This document shows positions 1 through 5,064 of a stretch of DNA of 5,630 nt, piece after piece (position 1 is the first letter of the stretch; each line of letters starts with the position of its first letter). The translations under genes were made by a program, and so were the position numbers. The notes under the pieces are model-generated. The model was not told where the DNA came from and searched no databases. It was given only the letters and a program-made list of their open reading frames with translations. This DNA comes from Nitrososphaeraceae archaeon (GTDB lineage: Archaea > Thermoproteota > Nitrososphaeria > Nitrososphaerales > Nitrososphaeraceae): NCBI GenBank assembly GCA_025922715.1, contig JAICHH010000120.1, positions 1 through 5,630 on the forward strand, read 5' to 3'.

Positions 1-1338
1 ATTTTACGATCAGTATTAAGCATTGCTGGAAGTGATTCCTCGTCTGGGGCTGGCATACAAGCAGATCTGAAAACACTTTCCTCTCTTGGAACTTATGGAT
101 GCTCTGCCATTACTGCAATAACTGTTCAAAATACAAAGAATATCTTTGAGGTATTTCCTATCCCTAGTGAAATAGTTATACGTCAAATAAATTCCATTCT
201 AAATGATATAAGAATTGATGCCATTAAAATTGGAATGGTTTACGATGAAATAATTATTAACAAAATATTTAAGATTTTAAATAATACAAAGATACCCATC
301 ATAGTAGATCCAATATTTACTTCTACTAGCGGAAAAAATTTAATAAAGTACGAGGCAATTAAAGTTTTAACAAAAAAAATACTACCTATTGCAACAATAA
401 TTACTCCAAATATAAATGAGGCTACACAACTTTCGGGGATTGACATTAAGAACAAAGAAGATTTAGTCAAGTCTTTAACTAAGATGAAGAAATTAGGTCC
501 CAAAAATGTGATTGTAAAGGGTGGGCATCTTCTCTCAGAACACTCTATTGATACTTTGATTGATGATAAGTTAAACATAATCGAATTCTCCAATTCTCGA
601 ATATCTATTCCAGAAAATCATGGTTCTGGCTGCAATTTCTCTGCAGCCTTATCAGCCTACATTTCACAAGGATATGAAATACCTATAGCTTGTAAATTGG
701 CTAATGAATTTATGAATAGCGTTTTGAAAAATCTTTTGTATATAGGAAAAGGATACCCTGTAACAGATACCGCACTAACAACTTCTTCCTCGGCCTTTAA
801 ATTTCATGTAATAGAAGAACTATCAATAGCTATTAATGAACTAGAAGCTATAACAGATCTAGGAAAGTTAATACCAGAAACACAATCTAATTTTGCATAT
901 GCGATACCAAATGCCACTAGTATCAAGGAAGTTGCTGGAATAAAAGGAAGAATAGTAAGGATAGATCAAAAAGTGAAAGCAAGTTCGTGTATCGAATTTG
1001 GTGCCACACAGCATATTGCCTCAGCAGTTATTTCATACATGAACATTAACCCTTTGATGAGAGCTGGATTTAATATAAAATACGATAAAAAAATAATAGA
1101 ATTATTACAATCTTTTATGAAAGTCTCTGAATATGATAGACGATTGGAACCCCAAAAATTAAAGGAAAAAGAGGGTTATACTATCCAATGGGGCGTTAAA
1201 AAAGCAATATTAAAAGATAAGGAGGTAAGAGGAATTTACCATAAAGGAGACATAGGTAAAGAGCCTATGATAATACTGTTTGGACACAACCCAGCCGAAA
1301 TTGTTGAATATTTGAGAAAATTAATCGAGTACTACTAA
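1..1338 (+). CDS. thiDN: ThiD-ThiN fusion: HMP/HMP-P kinase + thiamine-phosphate synthase (5' partial)
   Basis: Bifunctional cytoplasmic enzyme of thiamine synthesis. ThiD phosphorylates hydroxymethylpyrimidine and its monophosphate; ThiN joins HMP-PP to thiazole phosphate to give thiamine phosphate, replacing ThiE in many archaea. The frame is open from base 1. Numbering visible codons from 1, the ThiD part (about 1-265) shows AGSDSSSGAG at 9-18 (substrate pocket), DP at 103-104, TPNINEA at 135-141, KGGH at 173-176 and the catalytic GSGC at 208-211. The ThiN part (about 280-445) shows IPETQSN from 291, GATQHIA with His338, and KGDIGKEPM at 415-423. The start is upstream: the first internal ATG, at 235, would remove the pocket motif, and ThiD proteins have only a few residues before AGSD, so little is missing. 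No helix-turn-helix is visible, so this is the enzyme rather than a ThiR-type ThiN regulator. The next gene follows after 38 nt. Confidence 0.95.
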   Translation: MLRSVLSIAGSDSSSGAGIQADLKTLSSLGTYGCSAITAITVQNTKNIFEVFPIPSEIVIRQINSILNDIRIDAIKIGMVYDEIIINKIFKILNNTKIPIIVDPIFTSTSGKNLIKYEAIKVLTKKILPIATIITPNINEATQLSGIDIKNKEDLVKSLTKMKKLGPKNVIVKGGHLLSEHSIDTLIDDKLNIIEFSNSRISIPENHGSGCNFSAALSAYISQGYEIPIACKLANEFMNSVLKNLLYIGKGYPVTDTALTTSSSAFKFHVIEELSIAINELEAITDLGKLIPETQSNFAYAIPNATSIKEVAGIKGRIVRIDQKVKASSCIEFGATQHIASAVISYMNINPLMRAGFNIKYDKKIIELLQSFMKVSEYDRRLEPQKLKEKEGYTIQWGVKKAILKDKEVRGIYHKGDIGKEPMIILFGHNPAEIVEYLRKLIEYY

Positions 1339-1344
1339 TCTAAA

Positions 1345-1353
1345 AGTATATTA
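1345..1353 (+). promoter_or_regulatory. Putative TATA box for the nucleotidyltransferase gene
   Basis: AGTATATTA is centred about 28 nt upstream of the ATG at 1377, the spacing expected if transcription starts at or next to the start codon. No Shine-Dalgarno sequence precedes the ATG, which fits a leaderless transcript. Read-through from thiDN is also possible, since no strong T-tract separates the genes. Confidence 0.45.
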
Positions 1354-1376
1354 CATTATTCAATTAAACATTGTAG

Positions 1377-2084
1377 ATGCAAGCAGTTATTCTAGCTGGA
1401 GGCCTTGGCACCAGATTACAACCTTATACTTTCTTTATTCCAAAACCTATGTTACCGTTGGGAAATAAACCGTTGCTTGAATATTTAATAGAATGGATAA
1501 AAAAATTGAAAAATATCGAAGAAGTAATTATTTGTGTAAGTTATCTGCATAGAACAATTGAGGATTATTTTGAAGATGGAGGAAGATTCGGGATGAAAAT
1601 TACCTATGCTCATTCTGAAAGACCTTTAGCCACGGGAGGGCAATTGAAAACTGCAGAAAAAATGTTAAATGATAGATTTATTTGTCTTTACGGTGATTCG
1701 GTTTATGATTTTAATTTAGAAAAAATGGTAAAGGGACATGAAAAATCAAAGGCTTTTCTATCCATGGCATTAATGAAATACAAAACAAGATTGAAATACG
1801 GTTTCATAGATACAAATGATAAAGGAAATATTGTTACAGCTTGGAGAGAAAAACCTGAAGTTGAAGGTTTAATAAATATTGGATGTTATGTAATGGAAAA
1901 AGAATTTTTAAGAATGATACCAAAATCTAGTACGATAGGAATGGACAAAATAGTAAAAGATGTAATCACACAAAAAAAAAAAGTTAATGCATTTACAATA
2001 GAATCAGGATTCATTGATATTGGGGATAAAAGATCATATTTAGACGCATATAAAAAATATATGAAAAAATTAGGTAGTATATAG
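1377..2084 (+). CDS. Sugar-phosphate nucleotidyltransferase (NDP-sugar pyrophosphorylase family)
   Basis: Predicted cytoplasmic enzyme that joins an NTP to a sugar-1-phosphate, giving an NDP-sugar for glycan or S-layer glycosylation. The 235-residue protein opens with the family signature: GGLGTRLQPYT at 8-18 (nucleotide loop) and PKP at 22-24 (catalytic Lys). GD at 106-107 supplies one metal-binding Asp, REKP lies at 157-160, NIGCYVM at 167-173, and IDIGD at 213-217 holds the second metal Asp, probably D214. It is a single Rossmann-like catalytic domain with no C-terminal left-handed beta-helix, so it resembles short mannose-1-phosphate guanylyltransferase or glucose-1-phosphate thymidylyl/cytidylyltransferase types. 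The sugar and nucleotide cannot be assigned from sequence alone, and no other glycan gene is in the window. An 11-A run lies at 1972-1982. The ATG start puts the beta-strand and GG loop at the usual distance from the N-terminus. Confidence 0.9.
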   Translation: MQAVILAGGLGTRLQPYTFFIPKPMLPLGNKPLLEYLIEWIKKLKNIEEVIICVSYLHRTIEDYFEDGGRFGMKITYAHSERPLATGGQLKTAEKMLNDRFICLYGDSVYDFNLEKMVKGHEKSKAFLSMALMKYKTRLKYGFIDTNDKGNIVTAWREKPEVEGLINIGCYVMEKEFLRMIPKSSTIGMDKIVKDVITQKKKVNAFTIESGFIDIGDKRSYLDAYKKYMKKLGSI

Positions 2085-2097
2085 AATCATTTATCAC

Positions 2098-2115
2098 AAC
2101 AGCAATCCTTCTGTT
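2098..2115 (+). other. Small inverted repeat (possible RNA hairpin) after the nucleotidyltransferase
   Basis: AACAG (2098-2102) pairs with CTGTT (2111-2115). With C2103 bulged, AA/TT extends the stem to 7 bp around a TCC loop. It begins 14 nt after the stop codon. It is not followed by a long T-run, so it is not a classic terminator; it may be a 3'-UTR structure or chance. Confidence 0.3.
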
Positions 2116-2131
2116 CAAAATCAATTACTAT

Positions 2132-2164
2132 TTCGTAGAACGTCAGCTTTTTATGCTGAACGAA
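2132..2164. promoter_or_regulatory. Nested inverted repeat surrounding the probable DUF424 TATA box
   Basis: The inner arms TCAGC (2143-2147) and GCTGA (2155-2159) flank TTTTTAT (2148-2154). The outer arms TTCGT (2132-2136) and ACGAA (2160-2164) add a second 5-bp match, with an unpaired AGAACG on the left side only. The T/A-rich centre lies about 30 nt upstream of the ATG at 2182, the right place for a TATA box of a leaderless transcript. A symmetric site on a TATA box could be a repressor operator that blocks TBP. This is inference; no bound regulator is known. Confidence 0.35.
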
Positions 2165-2181
2165 TTAAAGATTTTATACAC

Positions 2182-2544
2182 ATGATTGATACTAATACCG
2201 ATAAAAAACTCTCGCCCGATGCTTTCAGTGATTCTAATCTGAAGTTCTATGTTAGAAAAATGCATTATCAAGGGTCACTAATGATAAACATATGTGATGA
2301 AGAATTAATAGGTACAAATATAGCAAGTGAATCCTTAAACATTAACATAACAAATGATTTTTTTAATGAGCTTACAAGTGAGAAAGAGATATGTAACTTA
2401 TTAAAGAGATGTTCGATAGCTAATTTAATTGGAAGAAGAGTTGTAGAAAAGACTTTAAATTTGGGTCTTGCAAAGAGAGAAAGTATAAGAATTGTTTCAG
2501 ATATTCCTTTTCTAATGATATTTAAATTTTATAAAAATTATTAG
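2182..2544 (+). CDS. DUF424 family archaeal protein
   Basis: Small 120-residue protein of the archaeal DUF424 family, for which no biochemical function is established to my knowledge. The match rests on the family layout: FYVRKMHYQGSLMINICDEELIG at about 22-44 (two strands, then the acidic CDEEL at 38-42), a middle helix, then SIANLIGRR at 78-86 followed by a valine- and glutamate-rich helix, and a last hydrophobic strand (IPFLMIFKF at 108-116). The first 20 residues are polar and extra compared with family members that start just before the FYV strand. ATG 2182 is kept because no other ATG, GTG or TTG in frame fits better and a TATA-like element lies about 30 nt upstream. The frame stays open upstream to the TAG at 2071-2073, without a standard start. 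Sitting beside a ribosome-assembly KH gene makes a role in translation or ribosome metabolism a reasonable guess only. Confidence 0.8.
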   Translation: MIDTNTDKKLSPDAFSDSNLKFYVRKMHYQGSLMINICDEELIGTNIASESLNINITNDFFNELTSEKEICNLLKRCSIANLIGRRVVEKTLNLGLAKRESIRIVSDIPFLMIFKFYKNY

Positions 2545-2568
2545 TTTTTCAATTTTTCTATTACTTTA
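2545..2568 (+). terminator. T-rich transcription termination region after the DUF424 gene
   Basis: Directly after the TAG stop come two T5 runs and a further T3 within 24 nt. Archaeal RNA polymerase terminates intrinsically at such T-tracts without needing a hairpin. It suggests the next gene relies on its own promoter. Confidence 0.45.
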
Positions 2569-2579
2569 ATAAATACATA

Positions 2580-2588
2580 TTTTATATG
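2580..2588 (+). promoter_or_regulatory. Putative TATA box for the KH-domain gene
   Basis: TTTTATATG is centred about 40 nt upstream of the TTG start. A start of transcription about 27 nt downstream would fall near 2611 and give a leader of about 13 nt containing AGG, at best a weak ribosome-binding site. Unlike its neighbours, this gene would therefore not be strictly leaderless. Confidence 0.45.
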
Positions 2589-2623
2589 CAACAAATAATA
2601 TTACTAGTTAAGGCTGAGTCAGA

Positions 2624-3184
2624 TTGAGTTATCAACGTACTTTAAGAATACAAAAAGAACGAATTGGAGCGATTATTGGTAAAAAGGGATCAATCAAAGA
2701 TGAGATCGAAAAAAAATGCCAGATAGACATTCATGTTGACAGTGAATATGGAGATGTAATATTGAAGTCTAAAAACACTGATCCTTTGGATATATTGAAT
2801 ATTAATAAAGGACTGGAAGTAATTCTTGCTATATCTAAAGGTTTTTCTCCAGAAAGAGCCTTTATCCTATTTACTGAAGAAAACACTTTAGAAATTATTG
2901 ATTTGCGAGACTTTGTTGGAAAATCAGCAAATTCGTTAGCCAGAGTAAAAAGTCGACTAATTGGAGAAAAAGGAAAATCTAGGAGAACTATCGAGGAATT
3001 GACAGGGTCTTATATTTCAATATATGGTCATTATGTCGGAATAATCGGCACGTCCGAACAAATAACTTTAACAACTGAAGCAATAACACGGATTTGTTCA
3101 GGTCGATCCCATAAAAATGTGTATAACTTCCTTCAAGAAATAAGAAGAAAAGCAAAAATCGAGAAGCTAAAATTGTGGGAGTAA
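2624..3184 (+). CDS. Dim2/Pno1-like double KH-domain ribosome-assembly factor
   Basis: RNA-binding protein of 186 residues, the archaeal relative of eukaryotic Dim2/Pno1, which helps mature the 3' end of small-subunit rRNA and works with the Nob1 endonuclease. KH1 covers about 6-75, with IGAIIGKKG at 14-22 (GXXG loop 19-22). KH2 covers about 90-165, with RLIGEKGKSRR at 111-121 (GXXG 114-117), then EELTGSYISIYG at 124-135. The C-terminal SHKNVYNFLQEIRRK at 162-176 is the conserved tail of this family. The start is TTG: an in-frame TGA at 2615-2617 blocks any extension, and no ATG or GTG precedes the conserved first strand. Many archaea place this gene beside eIF1A and RIO1 kinase genes; here the upstream neighbour is DUF424 and neither partner is within the window. 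Its location should be cytoplasmic, on pre-30S particles. Confidence 0.93.
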   Translation: MSYQRTLRIQKERIGAIIGKKGSIKDEIEKKCQIDIHVDSEYGDVILKSKNTDPLDILNINKGLEVILAISKGFSPERAFILFTEENTLEIIDLRDFVGKSANSLARVKSRLIGEKGKSRRTIEELTGSYISIYGHYVGIIGTSEQITLTTEAITRICSGRSHKNVYNFLQEIRRKAKIEKLKLWE

Positions 3185-3205
3185 GTTGTATAGCTAAAAT
3201 TTAAA

Positions 3206-3216
3206 AAATATAAATA
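3206..3216 (+). promoter_or_regulatory. Putative TATA box for the small membrane-protein gene
   Basis: AAATATAAATA is centred about 28 nt before the GTG at 3239, matching leaderless spacing and supporting that codon as the start. No T-tract separates it from the KH gene, so read-through from there is also possible. Confidence 0.5.
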
Positions 3217-3238
3217 CATTAAGCAAAGCTAGATAGCA

Positions 3239-3463
3239 GTGACTAATCCCCAAGATGAAGATAAAAAAGTTTCAAAAATATCTTATTACAAGATGAGCAC
3301 CCTCTTAGCAATTATTATAACGCTACCCGGAATTGCAGTTCTCTTCACGTTAAGACACTCTAACGTCGACATTATTTATCAAGTCATAATTACCTCATTA
3401 GTATTCTTAATATGTCTGGGTTTCTCCTTTAAGATTTCTAAATATCTTGTCAAATTAACATGA
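3239..3463 (+). CDS. Hypothetical small protein with two membrane segments
   Basis: I do not recognise this 74-residue protein. A charged, polar N-terminus (about 1-18, Asp/Glu then Lys-rich) is followed by two hydrophobic stretches, about 19-38 and 45-64, with a short polar loop (RHSNVD, 39-44) and a basic C-terminal tail (KISKYLVKLT, 65-74). This predicts a helical hairpin in the cytoplasmic membrane, probably with both ends inside because the flanks are lysine-rich. There is no cleavable signal peptide or recognisable catalytic motif. GTG 3239 is chosen because of the TATA box about 28 nt upstream; the ATG at residue 19 (3293) would remove the polar head. Evidence that it is real: a well-placed promoter, amphipathic organisation, and a fit into the gap between the KH gene and ubiX that ends 3 nt before the convergent stop. 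Expression is not proven. Confidence 0.65.
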   Translation: MTNPQDEDKKVSKISYYKMSTLLAIIITLPGIAVLFTLRHSNVDIIYQVIITSLVFLICLGFSFKISKYLVKLT

Positions 3464-3466
3464 AAC

Positions 3467-4027
3467 TTATTTTTTTACTCCCCATCGATTAAACATATTA
3501 TTCTCTATATCAAACTGGTCTAATACTTTTCCTACAATATGAAATAACAATTCATCAATAGTAGATGGATGGAAATAAAATCCGGGCATAGCTGGTAATA
3601 TGGATACCCCCAATTCGGATAATCTAACCATATTTTCTAGATGAATTTTAGACAAGGGAGTTTCTCTCGGAACAACAACTAATTTTCTATTTTCTTTTAT
3701 ACAAACACTAGCAGCTCTTGAAATCAAACTATCATCTAATCCATATGCTATGCTAGCTAGTGTTTTCATACTACAAGGGATAATTACCATACCATCAGTC
3801 TTAAAAGAACCACTAGAGATAGGGGCTGCCATATTCTTATTATCGTACCAGCTGGTTGATAGCTTTTTTACATAATTAATATCTAAATTTGTTTCAATTT
3901 TAATAGTCTTTTCTCCCCATTCGCTGATAACCAAATGTGTTTCCAATTTAAGTAAATTTAATGATTCAATTAATTTTATACCATAAATAACTCCTGATCC
4001 ACCAGTAATTGCAATAATAATACCCAT
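3467..4027 (-). CDS. ubiX: UbiX family flavin prenyltransferase
   Basis: Makes prenylated FMN by attaching a dimethylallyl group, from dimethylallyl phosphate, to reduced FMN; prFMN is the cofactor of UbiD-type decarboxylases. The 186-residue protein has the usual family length and motifs: TGGSGVIYG at 8-16 (flavin phosphate loop), VISE at 33-36, SSGSFKTDG at 71-79, PCSMKTLASIAYG at 84-96, VPRETPLSKIHLENM at 119-133, and PAMPGFYFHP at 145-154 with TIDELLFHIVGKVLDQF after it; RWG at 181-183 is the conserved tail. ATG 4027 puts the first beta-strand directly at the N-terminus, as usual. No UbiD partner is in the window. In archaea a UbiD-like enzyme acts in the modified mevalonate pathway (anhydromevalonate phosphate decarboxylase) and others in quinone synthesis, so either could be the client. 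The gene is divergent from the kinase gene and convergent with the small membrane-protein gene. Confidence 0.95.
   Translation of the reverse strand: MGIIIAITGGSGVIYGIKLIESLNLLKLETHLVISEWGEKTIKIETNLDINYVKKLSTSWYDNKNMAAPISSGSFKTDGMVIIPCSMKTLASIAYGLDDSLISRAASVCIKENRKLVVVPRETPLSKIHLENMVRLSELGVSILPAMPGFYFHPSTIDELLFHIVGKVLDQFDIENNMFNRWGVKK
3470..3476 (+). terminator. Plus-strand T-run terminator inside the ubiX 3' end
   Basis: A run of seven T starts 7 nt after the TGA of the small membrane-protein gene. It lies in the last codons of the convergent ubiX gene, where it encodes the final lysines on the other strand. It could end plus-strand transcription within the overlap. Confidence 0.4.
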
Positions 4028-4051
4028 ATTTTCCTTACTTAAATAGATGAT

Positions 4052-4060
4052 AAGTATTTA
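4052..4060 (-). promoter_or_regulatory. Putative TATA box for ubiX
   Basis: On the minus strand the sequence reads TAAATACTT, preceded by AGA, and is centred about 29 nt upstream of the ubiX ATG. That spacing suits a leaderless transcript. It shares a 76-nt divergent spacer with the kinase promoter. Confidence 0.45.
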
Positions 4061-4072
4061 TCTAAAAATTAA

Positions 4073-4082
4073 TTTTTATAAT
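4073..4082 (+). promoter_or_regulatory. Putative TATA box for the PfkB-family kinase gene
   Basis: TTTTTATAAT is centred about 27 nt upstream of the ATG at 4104, with no Shine-Dalgarno sequence between. It lies about 20 nt from the ubiX TATA box, so the two divergent promoters could compete or share regulation. Confidence 0.5.
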
Positions 4083-4103
4083 CCTTCATTAACCAAATAA
4101 AAC

Positions 4104-5000
4104 ATGCTTACTATTTTTGGAACAATAGCGTTAGATACAACTAAAACTGCTAATAAGACGGTCAATAGAATAATGGGCGGAGCAGCAACATATGCATCTC
4201 TATCTTCTTCAAAATATACATCAACTAATATTATAGGTATTATTGGTTATGATTTTCCTCAACAGTATAAAGATATTTTGGACAGGCATGTGAATACTAA
4301 AGGTGTTATTGTAAAAGACAATGAAAAAACTTTTCATTATGATTCCTCTTTTGATCCAACTTTGACAGTTCGAACGGCAAATAAGACTGAATTAAATGTT
4401 ATAGAAAATTTTGAACCTTTTGTGCCTGAAGAATTTATCGATTCTAAATATATTTTTTTAGCAAACAACGATCCAGTTCAAAACAAAAAAATGCAACGCT
4501 TATTTAATGATCCTGAATTTGTGGTTTGTGACACTATAGAGTATTGGATTAACAATAATTATGATCAGGTGATAGATATGATAAAAGAAGTCAATGGAAT
4601 AATAATTGATAGCCAAGAAGCCAGACTTTTAACAAATGAATATAACCTCCTAAAGTGTGCAAAAAAAATTAAAGAATTAGGACCTGAGTTGATAATTATA
4701 AAAAAAGGTGAAAATGGTTCTATGCTTTTTTACGAAGACATTATATCGGTATGTCCCGCTATCCCTATAGAAAATGTAGTTGATCCAACTGGAGCAGGAG
4801 ATTGCTATGCAGGGGGGTTTCTTGGTTATTTGTCAAAAAAGGGAAAGATAAATGCAAGAACTATTAGAGAAGCTGCATTATATGGAAATATTATGGGTTC
4901 CTTTGCAATAGAAGACTTTGGACCCAATAAAATAATTAATATATCTTGTTTCGACATAGAGAAAAGACTAAAATTCTATAAAGAACTACTGATGATATAG
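4104..5000 (+). CDS. PfkB/ribokinase-family kinase, substrate unknown
   Basis: ATP-dependent small-molecule kinase of the ribokinase fold, 298 residues, typical for the family. Early GG at 25-26 in MGGAATYAS (24-32) is the substrate-side di-glycine motif; IIGIIGYD at 43-50 is the next strand and turn. IIIDSQEARLLT at 166-177 matches the family's N/D-xxE phosphate and Mg region, KKGENGSMLFY at about 200-210 is the strand-turn before the active site, and DPTGAGDCYAGGFLGYL at 227-243 is the C-terminal signature with anion hole 230-232 and catalytic base Asp233. The fold and chemistry are clear, but the substrate is not: family members act on sugars, nucleosides or cofactor precursors. It lacks the adenylate-kinase or fructose-specific hallmarks I could recognise. 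PyrF and ThiD neighbours make nucleoside- or vitamin-type substrates conceivable, without proof. ThiD in this window has the same fold. Confidence 0.9.
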   Translation: MLTIFGTIALDTTKTANKTVNRIMGGAATYASLSSSKYTSTNIIGIIGYDFPQQYKDILDRHVNTKGVIVKDNEKTFHYDSSFDPTLTVRTANKTELNVIENFEPFVPEEFIDSKYIFLANNDPVQNKKMQRLFNDPEFVVCDTIEYWINNNYDQVIDMIKEVNGIIIDSQEARLLTNEYNLLKCAKKIKELGPELIIIKKGENGSMLFYEDIISVCPAIPIENVVDPTGAGDCYAGGFLGYLSKKGKINARTIREAALYGNIMGSFAIEDFGPNKIINISCFDIEKRLKFYKELLMI

Positions 5001-5028
5001 CAGTGCTGCGCCCATAGTCATATTATAA

Positions 5029-5043
5029 TTCTTTTCTTGTTAT
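5029..5043 (+). terminator. T-rich termination region after the kinase gene
   Basis: A pyrimidine-rich stretch with T2, T4, T2 and T2 clusters begins 28 nt after the kinase stop and lies in the 64-nt spacer between convergent genes. It is a plausible but modest archaeal terminator. Confidence 0.3.
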
Positions 5044-5054
5044 TAACCAATTAT

Positions 5055-5061
5055 AAAAAAA
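5055..5061 (-). terminator. T7 terminator tract after pyrF
   Basis: On the minus strand this is a run of seven T located 3 nt past the pyrF stop codon, the usual position for archaeal T-tract termination. Confidence 0.45.
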
Positions 5062-5064
5062 TCA

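Noticed and set aside
235..237. ATG as start of the thiamine gene
   Set aside because: The frame is open to base 1 and the upstream codons encode the conserved ThiD substrate motif, so the real start is outside the window.
240..593. Minus-strand open frame of 117 codons opposite thiDN
   Set aside because: It lies wholly within the ThiD domain, which has clear conserved motifs on the plus strand; the predicted minus-strand protein is just hydrophobic with no recognisable family.
2173..2179. TTTATAC as TATA box for the DUF424 gene
   Set aside because: It is only 3 nt from the ATG; transcription would start about 20 nt inside the gene, and no suitable in-frame start codon follows before the conserved region. 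The element at 2148-2154 has better spacing.
5000..5009. GCAGTGCTGC as a terminator hairpin after the kinase gene
   Set aside because: The two 4-base arms leave only a 2-nt loop, too tight to form a stable hairpin, and no T-run follows directly.
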